Assembly (NCBI GenBank): GCA_964475415.1
Contig: CAYYWZ010000037.1
Location: forward strand, 1 to 37,466
Direction: 5' to 3'
DNA: 37,466 nt
Source: CALCMJ01 sp964475415
Lineage (GTDB): Bacteria > Bacteroidota > Bacteroidia > Chitinophagales > Saprospiraceae
Part shown: positions 1-7,502 of the stretch, piece after piece
Position numbering within the stretch: position 1 is the stretch's first letter
How the letters are laid out: each line of letters opens with the position of its first letter
Program-made: the position numbers and the translations under genes
The notes under the pieces: model-generated
Seen by the model: only the letters and a program-made list of their open reading frames with translations
Told to the model about the DNA's origin: nothing
The model's database searches: none

Positions 1-17
1 ACTTCTTTGTTTCTCTT

Positions 18-59
18 ACGCTATCCGTAGTCCCTTGATTACGGATTTATATTCCTTAT
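18..59 (+). repeat. Dispersed repeat, copy 1 (pair with 464-504)
   Basis: This 42-base stretch starts acgctatc, contains an internal inverted element (ccgta ... tacgg), and ends gatttatattccttat. It matches 464-504, and weaker similarity continues about 30 bases further (a shared atg-attgct-ata pattern). Such short, hairpin-bearing, non-coding repeats are common between Bacteroidota genes. The family is not one I can name. Confidence 0.5.
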
Positions 60-463
60 AATTTCATAAATGATTGCTAATAATAATTATAGCCTACTGC
101 ACTTTTATCAAAAATTCTTCAAGAATTTTAAAGAATACTACTTAATTACGCTATTACTTTTTTCAAAGTAAAATGTTGAATAAACTTAAAGGAAATTATA
201 ATAAAATTATGAACAAATCTATAAACTCAGTAATTTAAATTTTATAATATTGGAACCATATTGCCAATTGTTCTTGATATGTTTACAAAAAGTAAAAATA
301 TTTCAATAGTGTTTACAATATGTAAATAAGTAAAATTTGAATATTTTGTAAGAATCCTATCAAAATAGAAGCAGGCATAGTAAAATCGTAACTACTCGGA
401 TGGAAAATAAAATAGATTAGTTAGAAAAAAATGCCTTAAAGGCATAAATGATTTATACTCGCA

Positions 464-504
464 ACGCTATCAATAGTCGCTAACGACTGATTTATATTTC
501 TTAT
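464..504 (+). repeat. Dispersed repeat, copy 2 (pair with 18-59)
   Basis: This stretch starts acgctatcaatagtcg, contains the inverted element agtcg-ctaa-cgact, and ends gatttatatttcttat. Both copies keep the same framework (acgctat, a small hairpin, gatttatat), while the stem sequence differs between them. That suggests the hairpin, not the primary sequence, is what is retained. Confidence 0.5.
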
Positions 505-676
505 TCTTTTTCTACATGATGAATGCTGATAAACTATACTTTTGGTTAGAGCATACAACTTTGTAGTCAGGGGACTTTAAACAGCATTCGTCTGTTCTCT
601 CTCTTTATCCTATATTTTTTCTGGAACTAAAGACTATTTATACGCCTGGCATTGTTCATTTTTTCCAGTCGCTGAA

Positions 677-817
677 AAAACGAACCAAAAAAAGCTTGTC
701 GCTTTAATCGCTTTGCTGCGAAGGCTGGCTTCCCACAATCCCACTAAAGCGACGGGCTCGACTTCTCTCGCCGCGACTGGCGTTTATCTTTGGATTGACC
801 CAAAACGAACCAAAAAA
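677..817. repeat. GC-rich core flanked by a 16-bp direct repeat
   Basis: The string aaaacgaaccaaaaaa occurs at 677-692 and again at 802-817. Between them lies a GC-rich block (about 700-785) that contrasts sharply with the AT-rich surroundings. No open frame of useful length crosses it. I recall similar blocks as dispersed non-coding repeats in Bacteroidota genomes, but this window has no second copy and I could not search for one. Confidence 0.5.
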
Positions 818-834
818 GTCAAGGCTTTTATATT

Positions 835-1082
835 TTCTTAACATGAACAAATGTACTCAACAAGTGGCGACGGAGTCGACAATGAGAGAATTGCGACAGC
901 GGATGGGAGGCAAATATCCTAAACACATAAAACCCGCATGCGCTCAAACAGTTATGTGTTCTTAACATGAACGAACGATCATCGATAGATGTGGAAGGTA
1001 CTTCCAAGTAAGTGAACGCGACAGCGGTGGGCTGGAGATCAATATTAAAAAAAATCTAAAGGCCGTTCTTTATCTTCAAATT
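835..1082. repeat. Two degenerate tandem copies of a ~124-bp unit
   Basis: The 14-mer ttcttaacatgaac is found at 835-848 and 959-972 (124 bases apart). The 10-mer gcgacagcgg is found at 893-902 and 1018-1027 (125 bases apart). The constant spacing indicates two diverged tandem copies. The sequence between the anchors has largely drifted. No reading frame is conserved between the copies, so it is probably non-coding. Confidence 0.55.
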
Positions 1083-1314
1083 TTAAATTCTATAAGTCTA
1101 AACTAATTATTTTGTCCCTCCTCAAGTAGAAACATGATCCACTTAATTATTAATATGCTTAGTTGCGATAAATAGAGTTAGCTTTTTCGTTCCTAACTAA
1201 AGCTTGTATCGATTTTTATTGATGAAGGTGAGATGAAAAGAAACTTGGAATTATAAGTTTGTTTTTTATGCGTAGGGTTCCTTATAACAGAAGACTAGCT
1301 AAAATACTCTAAGC

Positions 1315-1602
1315 CTAAGCATCAAAATCCGTCTCGACAAGTTCATCGGCATCCTTATACTTATTTCTCCACCAGATAAAGCCTAATGTCCCAACAAGTA
1401 GGTACGGCGCACAGAACATGTATAAGATTCCTTTATTCAGACCTTTACCTTCTGTTCCGCCATGAGCTAGATTTGTCTCGGCAGACAGTCTACACATAGG
1501 ACACTGAGCATCTAGATCTATCCCTACGAATAATAGAAAACATACTAGCGCACTTATACACACTATTCTGAAAACCCTTTTATTTCTAGTTGTAAAATTC
1601 AT
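1315..1602 (-). CDS. Small CPMC-motif membrane protein of the cox cluster
   Basis: This is a 95-residue protein with two predicted membrane segments (about 12-30 and 58-77). A loop between them begins with Cys34-Pro-Met-Cys37 and has a third cysteine at 64. The loop is probably periplasmic. I recall similar small proteins at the end of cytochrome oxidase clusters in Bacteroidota, but I know of no established function. The vicinal cysteines next to a SCO-like gene and a DUF420 gene suggest a copper or thiol-redox role in oxidase assembly; this is inference. It begins 7 bases after the DUF420 gene and is the last gene of the cluster. The ATG start is supported by the short gap and the positively charged N-terminus before the first helix. 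Confidence 0.8.
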   Translation of the reverse strand: MNFTTRNKRVFRIVCISALVCFLLFVGIDLDAQCPMCRLSAETNLAHGGTEGKGLNKGILYMFCAPYLLVGTLGFIWWRNKYKDADELVETDFDA

Positions 1603-1609
1603 ATGACAG

Positions 1610-2149
1610 TTATTTGTAACAAGGACTAAGCATTAAATATAATACAGGACCGGTAACAGCGACGTATAACCAAAATGGATAAACCCATTTTGCCATCTTA
1701 CGGTGCCTCTCCACCTGTCCAGTATAACCTCTTATAAAGGTAAACAAGATAAATGGGAAAGTTGCGGCAGCGAGTATAATATGAGTGATTAGAATAATAA
1801 AATATATAGTTCTAGACAATCCCTCCTTACAATATAGGGTTTCAGGTGTTGTGAAATGATAGAGAACATAACACACCAAAAATAAAAAGGAAAGAGTCAT
1901 AGCTATATAGATGCTATTCCTATGTGCCTTTACATTTTTGTTTTTTATAAAATAAAGAGCTACTAACAACATAATCGCTGCTCCTGTATTCAAAATTGCA
2001 ATAATTGGAGGAATAAAAGTAAAATCGATATCTGTATCAATCTTTACTCTTCTCATTAGACCTACTAGACCCAATACAACTACTGTTAGAATATAAGCTA
2101 ATATATTCAGCTTTTTAGCTAGGGCGATATTGGGCTCGTTATAACTCAT
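1610..2149 (-). CDS. DUF420 / CtaM-like membrane protein
   Basis: This 179-residue protein has five predicted membrane helices and histidines in helices and loops (for example LYHF, ITHII and VERHRK). It fits DUF420. That family includes Bacillus YozB and Staphylococcus CtaM, where CtaM is needed for maturation of A-type heme oxidases. The role here is probably assembly of the aa3 oxidase encoded upstream. Its start codon overlaps the stop of the SCO-like gene by one base (TAATG), so translation is likely coupled. The family assignment rests on size, topology and context; direct participation in heme a insertion is not shown by sequence alone. Confidence 0.85.
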   Translation of the reverse strand: MSYNEPNIALAKKLNILAYILTVVVLGLVGLMRRVKIDTDIDFTFIPPIIAILNTGAAIMLLVALYFIKNKNVKAHRNSIYIAMTLSFLFLVCYVLYHFTTPETLYCKEGLSRTIYFIILITHIILAAATFPFILFTFIRGYTGQVERHRKMAKWVYPFWLYVAVTGPVLYLMLSPCYK

Positions 2150-2655
2150 TACTTTTTTTCTACAATGTCTTTTGGCGGTCTAGAAGGGATAACGATAGAT
2201 AGGTGCTCTATCATATCTCTCATATTCTTGTCTTCATTATTATAATAGTTTCTAATGTTTCCATCCCTATCTATTATGGCAAATGCATCATTTACAGCTT
2301 TCGTAGAATCCATTGAAGCATTAACCCAATTCTTATACTTAGCAAAACTTGAATTATTATACTTACCCGAAAGATTTACTAACTGAAAGGTATAAGCTTT
2401 TCTAAACTGATCAAAGATCTTATCTAAGTTTTCAACAGACATTTCACTATCGGGAAATATCATCAAAGTTGATTTTTCCTGTAGTTTTAAAACATTGATT
2501 AAAGAGTCAGAAAAGTAAGCTTGGACACTAGCTTTAGGTTGCAGGTCATCTAGAGCTGCTTTCCTATAATCAAATCCTTTCTGTAAGTAATACCATGAAC
2601 CTAAAGGGAATACTACGATAAAAAGAAAAAGCGCTGTGATGCTGATATATTTCAT
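2149..2655 (-). CDS. SCO1/SenC-like protein lacking copper ligands
   Basis: This 168-residue protein has an N-terminal membrane anchor (about 4-24) followed by a thioredoxin-fold-like domain. The C-terminal half has the SCO signature of an IIDRDGNIR strand-turn and a final amphipathic helix. True SCO proteins carry CxxxC and a distal histidine that bind copper. Here the equivalent region reads STLMIFPDSEMS, and the protein has no cysteine at all. It therefore cannot bind copper in the usual way and may be a structural paralogue, a chaperone for another subunit, or a degenerating copy. It follows a strong terminator by 36 bases, so its expression may depend on read-through. Similarity to SCO is moderate and would need a profile search. 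Confidence 0.65.
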   Translation of the reverse strand: MKYISITALFLFIVVFPLGSWYYLQKGFDYRKAALDDLQPKASVQAYFSDSLINVLKLQEKSTLMIFPDSEMSVENLDKIFDQFRKAYTFQLVNLSGKYNNSSFAKYKNWVNASMDSTKAVNDAFAIIDRDGNIRNYYNNEDKNMRDMIEHLSIVIPSRPPKDIVEKK

Positions 2656-2691
2656 ATAATATATAAACCGATCCTAGAATTATTAGTTTAA

Positions 2692-2729
2692 AAAAAAGGC
2701 TTGAACTTTATTAAAGTCAAGCCTTTTTT
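2692..2729 (-). terminator. Intrinsic terminator after cytochrome oxidase subunit IV
   Basis: A perfect 13-bp stem (2692-2704 paired with 2717-2729) encloses a 12-base loop that can itself fold. The stem ends in an A-run on one side and a T-run on the other, so it could act in both directions. On the minus strand it begins 3 bases after the subunit IV stop codon. It should end most transcripts of the act-cox operon and separate the three downstream accessory genes from the structural genes. Confidence 0.85.
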
Positions 2730-2732
2730 CTT

Positions 2733-3158
2733 TTATTTTATGAGATCTCTATTGGTCTCCTTATCTAACAACATACCTTGTTGTACTGCTTTGACATCTG
2801 TATTTATCGTTTCAGCATTCTTATTCTGAATTAGATCTCTTCTCCTTTGCCAGTCATTACCTTCCCAGAAAAAAGCGATAACTGCCCATACTAAAAGTAC
2901 AGTAGGTATTAATACAGTTTTTACAAGATCAGGAACTTCGTATTTCATATGCATAAACTCATATACAATTAGATATGCTTTATACAAGCTAAGGGTAATC
3001 ATCACGATTACAGTTATCCATATCGGAGCTGAAATATTCTCATTGATATGTCCTTTAGCAAATAGAGCTATAACAACTTCCAAAATCGTTATAATACCTA
3101 AAATAGTAATTATTTTAACTGCTCTACTTTTTGATTCTTCGTATGTAAGATGTGCCAT
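2733..3158 (-). CDS. Cytochrome c oxidase subunit IV
   Basis: This 141-residue protein has three predicted transmembrane helices (about 14-34, 44-65 and 80-99). It matches the prokaryotic cytochrome c oxidase subunit IV family in size, topology and place directly after the subunit III genes. The charged cytoplasmic-type tail (about 100-141) is longer than the minimal family. It lies 29 bases after the second subunit III gene and just before the operon's main terminator. Subunit IV is a small accessory membrane subunit without cofactors. Confidence 0.85.
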   Translation of the reverse strand: MAHLTYEESKSRAVKIITILGIITILEVVIALFAKGHINENISAPIWITVIVMITLSLYKAYLIVYEFMHMKYEVPDLVKTVLIPTVLLVWAVIAFFWEGNDWQRRRDLIQNKNAETINTDVKAVQQGMLLDKETNRDLIK

Positions 3159-3187
3159 TTATCTTAATCTTTTATTTTGATGCTTAT

Positions 3188-4135
3188 TTATATTAAGTAG
3201 AATACTAGGAATACAAATACCCAGACTAAATCTACAAAGTGCCAGTATAATCCAATCTTTTCTACCATTTCGTATCCGTTCTTTCGCTCTGTGTAGAGTC
3301 CTGAAGCGGAGTTGATCATAATTATAATAAGAAAGATAATACCAGAAAGTACGTGGAATCCATGGAACCCTGTTATAAAAAAGAATAAAGCTCCAAAGGC
3401 CTTTGGACCCAACTCCTCATTCATGATTTTACCTGCATTTGCTCCTTCGGTAACTTTATATTTTCTGAGGATAAATCCTTCTTTGTCTACTACTGCATCT
3501 TTATAATCACCCGGCTTATCATGTGCAGGGCCATGATTTTCTCCGCCGTGATGACCGCCTATCTTATGTATAAGTATAGGATCTCCCACTTCGAATGTTT
3601 CGCCTGTTTCTCTTCCGTCAGCACCTAGATAAACTCCACTCTCTACATGAGATGTAAATGGGTTTCTAGTAATAGACATATTCTCACCTTTTATAAGCTT
3701 AGTCCATTCCCAAGCTTGACAACTTAAGAATCCTATTCCTCCTATGATCGTTAGTACCATCCAGAATACAACACCTCTTTTGTTTTCTTTATGTCCTTCT
3801 TGCACTGCTCTAACCATTGTAAACGAACTTGCCAAAAGAACAAAGGTCATAAACGTAACAAAGAACAAAGGAAATTTAGAATCAGGTGATGCAGGTATAA
3901 TATCAGGTAAAGTGCTAAATACAGAATCTGGTAAAGGCCAAGCCTTCATACTTATTCTGAGTGCACCATATGCAATAAGAAATCCCGCAAATGTAAAAGC
4001 ATCTGAGAGTAAAAAATACCACATCATCAACTTTCCATAACTTGCTCCCATCGGTGATTTCCCACCTGACCAATCTACTTCTTCGTGATGATCACTATGC
4101 GAATCTACATTTTTATGTACTGCTGTATCAGCCAT
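3188..4135 (-). CDS. coxC: Cytochrome c oxidase subunit III with a large loop insert
   Basis: This 315-residue heme-copper oxidase subunit III has five predicted helices. Motifs include WYFLLSDAFTF near the N-terminus, TGFHGFHVLSG and YWHFVDLVWVFVF near the C-terminus. Subunit III holds no metals but stabilises subunit I and its proton uptake. Between helices (roughly 150-235) is an insert of about 80 residues with a histidine-rich patch (HKIGGHHGGENHG). A second histidine cluster lies at the N-terminus (HSDHHEE). Neither is typical of subunit III. The gene starts 9 bases after a second, shorter subunit III gene, and the pair probably gives two distinct subunits of one enzyme. Confidence 0.9.
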   Translation of the reverse strand: MADTAVHKNVDSHSDHHEEVDWSGGKSPMGASYGKLMMWYFLLSDAFTFAGFLIAYGALRISMKAWPLPDSVFSTLPDIIPASPDSKFPLFFVTFMTFVLLASSFTMVRAVQEGHKENKRGVVFWMVLTIIGGIGFLSCQAWEWTKLIKGENMSITRNPFTSHVESGVYLGADGRETGETFEVGDPILIHKIGGHHGGENHGPAHDKPGDYKDAVVDKEGFILRKYKVTEGANAGKIMNEELGPKAFGALFFFITGFHGFHVLSGIIFLIIIMINSASGLYTERKNGYEMVEKIGLYWHFVDLVWVFVFLVFYLI

Positions 4136-4144
4136 TTTATATGC

Positions 4145-4729
4145 TTATCTATTTAATAATAAAAATCCCAATAAATAAATCCATAGTACATCCACATAAT
4201 GCCAATATTGACATATCAATGAAAGTCCTAATTTTCTCTTTTCTGTCACTTTGAACTTAAGTACAAAGGCTCTGAGTGTAGCTATAGCAATAGCCGCTAT
4301 TCCACCTAAAATATGAGCAGCATGAACTCCTGTTATAAGATAAAAGAAAGAAGCTGAAACATTTCTTTTCAGATCTACTCCAGTACCAAATAACTCCATC
4401 CATCCATTGTACTGCAAAACAACAAAGGTAACACCTAATATTAAGCTTACCAACAATAAGATCTTGTACGATTTTTTATTACCGGCACTATATGCCTTAT
4501 AACCAAAATGAATCGTCAAACTACTAAGAAGAAGAACAACGGTGCTTATATAAAATATACTAGGAATAGCAAAATCAAGCCAGTTCCCAGCTGCTTGCTT
4601 AACCATATACGCACTCGTAAAGGCTACAAACATCATTGTAATACTTGCTAAGGACATCCACAAAGCAAATTTGTGAGGATGTATCTTATTTCTTTTTGTA
4701 TTTGTATTTATTGTCAAACTATCCATCAT
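4145..4729 (-). CDS. Cytochrome c oxidase subunit III (short paralogue)
   Basis: This 194-residue heme-copper oxidase subunit III family protein has five predicted membrane helices. The family motifs TGVHAAHILGG and YWHYVDVLWIYL are visible in the last two helices. It lacks the long insert of the neighbouring 315-residue paralogue. Its start overlaps the ctaB stop by four bases (ATGA), so translation is probably coupled. Tandem subunit III genes occur in Bacteroidota oxidase clusters; which of them sits in the canonical position is not clear from sequence. Confidence 0.9.
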   Translation of the reverse strand: MMDSLTINTNTKRNKIHPHKFALWMSLASITMMFVAFTSAYMVKQAAGNWLDFAIPSIFYISTVVLLLSSLTIHFGYKAYSAGNKKSYKILLLVSLILGVTFVVLQYNGWMELFGTGVDLKRNVSASFFYLITGVHAAHILGGIAAIAIATLRAFVLKFKVTEKRKLGLSLICQYWHYVDVLWIYLLGFLLLNR

Positions 4730-5613
4730 ATTAAATATAAAATCAATACTACTGGTAAGTAGAAAAATGAACTAAACATCAATCTTAAAGCGGCTTTTCT
4801 GTTTTGTTCCAAGTAAAAATACAAACTTGCAATAGCATAAAGTATTCCCATAATACCGACAGCAATTGCTATATAAAAGTTAAGCTCCCCAATAAAAAAT
4901 GGGTATATAGAAACAGGAACAAGTATTGCAGCATATATAAATGCGTGTAATCCTAGTTTCTTATCTATAGCTCCTTTTTCGTCCACAGGTAATAACTTAT
5001 ATCCTGCTTTCTTATAATCTTCGAATGACAACCATCCGATAGCCCAGAAATGTGGAAACTGCCACAAGAACTGAATAGCGAATAAGGTTACCCCTATCAA
5101 GGTAATTGTACCAGAGAATGCAGATGTTCCGATCAATACTGGAAGTGCTCCTGGAAGTGCTCCCACTGCAACAGCTAGTGTGCTATAACGTTTTAGCGGT
5201 GTGTATACAAAAGAGTATAATACTAATGACATCATACTTAGTAAAGCTGTCAAAGGATTAATCATAGCTAACAGTAGACTACCTGATAACAGTAATAACC
5301 CAGAGAAAAGAGCTGCCTCGGATAATTTCATTCTTCCTGAAGCCAAAGGCCTATTCTGAGTTCTAGTCATGAGACTATCATACTCTCTCTCGAGTATTTG
5401 GTTCAGGATATTAGCCGCACCTGTAATACAGAATCCGCCTATACCTAATAGTGCCATAATAGTAAAGTCGAAAGCTGACTGTGCAACTGCTATGTAAGCA
5501 AGAATAGAAGAAAGTACTACAAAAAGACTTAACCTGAATTTTACCAGCATGCTGTAGTCATCCAGCTTGGAGTACTTTTGTATACTAACGTCTTGTGTGG
5601 TATTGTTTTTCAC
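4726..5613 (-). CDS. ctaB: Protoheme IX farnesyltransferase (heme O synthase)
   Basis: CtaB/CyoE adds a farnesyl group to heme b to make heme O, the precursor of heme A needed by the aa3 oxidase. The 295-residue length is normal. The UbiA-type allylic motif NILNQILEREYDSLM (about residues 85-100) and TQNRPLASGRM are present, as is the second aspartate-rich region near WLSFEDYKKAGYKLLPVDE. About eight or nine helices are predicted. It lies 24 bases after coxA and overlaps the next gene by four bases. No ctaA (heme A synthase) is present in this window. Confidence 0.95.
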   Translation of the reverse strand: MKNNTTQDVSIQKYSKLDDYSMLVKFRLSLFVVLSSILAYIAVAQSAFDFTIMALLGIGGFCITGAANILNQILEREYDSLMTRTQNRPLASGRMKLSEAALFSGLLLLSGSLLLAMINPLTALLSMMSLVLYSFVYTPLKRYSTLAVAVGALPGALPVLIGTSAFSGTITLIGVTLFAIQFLWQFPHFWAIGWLSFEDYKKAGYKLLPVDEKGAIDKKLGLHAFIYAAILVPVSIYPFFIGELNFYIAIAVGIMGILYAIASLYFYLEQNRKAALRLMFSSFFYLPVVLILYLI

Positions 5614-5637
5614 TTCTTACTCGTAATTATTTACTTT

Positions 5638-7485
5638 CTAATGTGCGTCACCAGCAACCTCTCCTTCTTTCAAAGGTGTAGTCTGTGTTATAAATTCTTC
5701 TCCGTCTTTTCCATAGTCGTAAGCCCATCTATGAACAACAGGTAATTTACCAGGCCAGTTTCCATGACCAGGATTTATAGGAGTTGTCCATTCTAGTGTA
5801 TTTGCACCCCATGGATTTCTTGTTGTCATTTTCTTACCTCTGAATATACTGTAGATGAAGTTTACTACGAATAACAATTGCAAAGCGAATACAATAATAG
5901 CAGCAACAGTTATAAACTGATTTAACTCTCCGAAATGTTTAAAAGCATCGAATGTTTCGAAACTATAATATCTTCTAGGTACTCCCGCCATACCAATATA
6001 GTGCATAGGCCAGAAAATCGCATAAGCACCTATCATAGTACCCCAGAAATGCAGCTTACCTAATGACTCGTTCATAAATCTTCCAAACATTCTTGGGAAC
6101 CAGTGATATATCCCTGCAAACATTCCAAAGAATGCTGCTATCCCCATTACGATATGGAAGTGAGCGACTACAAAGTATGTATCGTGCATCTGTATGTCAA
6201 TGGCAGAGTTACCAAGGAATATTCCCGTAAGTCCACCTGAGATAAACATAGATACGAATCCAATACAGAATAACATCGGAGTATTAAGTCGGAGATTACC
6301 TCCATACAAGGTAGTAATCCAGTTAAACACCTTGACGGCAGATGGTACTGCTATAATTAAGGTAAATACCACGAAGAAATTAGAAATAAACGGATTTACA
6401 CCTGACATAAACATGTGGTGAGCCCATACGATAAAGGATAAAAATCCAATAGCTAATATAGAATATACCATCGCCTTATATCCAAATATAGGTTTTCTCG
6501 CATGCACAGCCATTACTTCTGATACAAGACCCATAGCAGGTAATATAATTATATACACCTCAGGGTGCCCAAGGAACCAGAATAAATGCTGATATAATAT
6601 AGGACTTCCTCCTACCATTTCGAGAGCTTGTCCATTAATATAAATTTCGCTTAAGAAGAAACTTGTTCCTAATCCTCTATCGAACATCAACATAAAGAAT
6701 CCTGATGCTAATACTGGAAAAGAAAGTAGGCCTAATATCGCTGTTACAAAAAATGCCCATATTGTCAATGGCATTCTCCACATACTCATTCCCTTAGTTC
6801 TTAGGTTAAGTACAGTCGTTATGTAGTTAATTCCTCCTAGTAAAACTGAGACTACAAATAGAGTAAGACTTATCAACCACAAAGTCATACCACCCTGCGA
6901 TCCTGTTGATGCTTGCGGTAATGCACTCAGAGGCGGATATCCTGTCCATCCTCCCGAGAAAGGACCTGTACTAAGAAATAGAGAGTAAAACATTATTACA
7001 CCTGCCATAAAAAAGAACCAGTAGGATAACATATTGAGAAATGGCGAGGCCATATCTCTAGCTCCAAGCTGAAATGGAATTAATAAATTACTGAAGGTTC
7101 CACTTAATCCAGCTGTCAATACAAAGAAAACCAGTATGGTTCCATGCATGGTTACCAGGGCATAATAAAACTCTGGAGCTAGTGTTCCTACACCTTCATT
7201 CATTACAATCCACTTTCCTAAAACTGGCTTTAACCATCCTAAACTTTCTTCTGGAAATCCTAATTGCAATCTAAATATGATAGACATTGCTGCACCAATA
7301 ATTGCCCAGAAAATCCCTGTAAACAAAAATTGTCTTGCAATGATTTTATGATCCATGCTGAAGATATAGTGCATGATAAAGTTAGACTGATATTTATCTC
7401 CATGATGGTGATCGTGAAAGTGATCATCGTAACCAGTTTTTTCTAGTACGATATCTTCCTGATCTGTAAATATTACGTTTGCCAT
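5638..7485 (-). CDS. coxA: Cytochrome c oxidase subunit I (A1 type)
   Basis: This is the catalytic subunit that reduces oxygen to water and pumps protons. The 615-residue protein has about twelve helices. Expected ligands are visible: His114 for heme a, His307 with the cross-linked Tyr311 in GHPEVY, His356-His357 for CuB, and His442/His444 in VAHFHIV for hemes a3 and a. Glu309 in GHPEVY marks an A1-type enzyme, Asp144 (GARDMA) fits the D-channel entrance, and Lys385 (VPSAVKVFNW) fits the K-channel. The N-terminal tail has a histidine cluster (DDHFHDHHHGD, residues 20-30) that is not part of the catalytic core. It lies 17 bases after coxB. Confidence 0.97.
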   Translation of the reverse strand: MANVIFTDQEDIVLEKTGYDDHFHDHHHGDKYQSNFIMHYIFSMDHKIIARQFLFTGIFWAIIGAAMSIIFRLQLGFPEESLGWLKPVLGKWIVMNEGVGTLAPEFYYALVTMHGTILVFFVLTAGLSGTFSNLLIPFQLGARDMASPFLNMLSYWFFFMAGVIMFYSLFLSTGPFSGGWTGYPPLSALPQASTGSQGGMTLWLISLTLFVVSVLLGGINYITTVLNLRTKGMSMWRMPLTIWAFFVTAILGLLSFPVLASGFFMLMFDRGLGTSFFLSEIYINGQALEMVGGSPILYQHLFWFLGHPEVYIIILPAMGLVSEVMAVHARKPIFGYKAMVYSILAIGFLSFIVWAHHMFMSGVNPFISNFFVVFTLIIAVPSAVKVFNWITTLYGGNLRLNTPMLFCIGFVSMFISGGLTGIFLGNSAIDIQMHDTYFVVAHFHIVMGIAAFFGMFAGIYHWFPRMFGRFMNESLGKLHFWGTMIGAYAIFWPMHYIGMAGVPRRYYSFETFDAFKHFGELNQFITVAAIIVFALQLLFVVNFIYSIFRGKKMTTRNPWGANTLEWTTPINPGHGNWPGKLPVVHRWAYDYGKDGEEFITQTTPLKEGEVAGDAH

Positions 7486-7502
7486 ATCTTTAAAATTTGG
7501 AA

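Larger units (their letters stand above)
1..1314. other. Gene-free region with decayed repeats
   Basis: No convincing coding region is visible on either strand in these 1.3 kb. Most of it is very AT-rich, with a GC-richer core around 676-1045. It holds three groups of degenerate repeats listed separately: a pair at 18-59 and 464-504, a GC-rich core between direct repeats at 677-817, and two copies of a unit of about 124 bp at 835-1082. It lies downstream of the last gene of the respiratory cluster, so it may be decayed or repeat-accumulating intergenic DNA. I see no clear intrinsic terminator directly after that gene. Confidence 0.7.

Noticed and set aside
544..580. tRNA-like string (ggttagagca followed by tttgtagtcaggggac)
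   Set aside because: It resembles the D-arm and variable-region part of a tRNA, but no acceptor stem, proper anticodon stem or T-arm can be built around it, and no integrase is near. Chance or a very old fragment.
2656..2691. Independent promoter for the SCO-like gene
   Set aside because: The 36-base space after the hairpin has no TTG/TAnnTTTG pair with proper spacing, so none is claimed.
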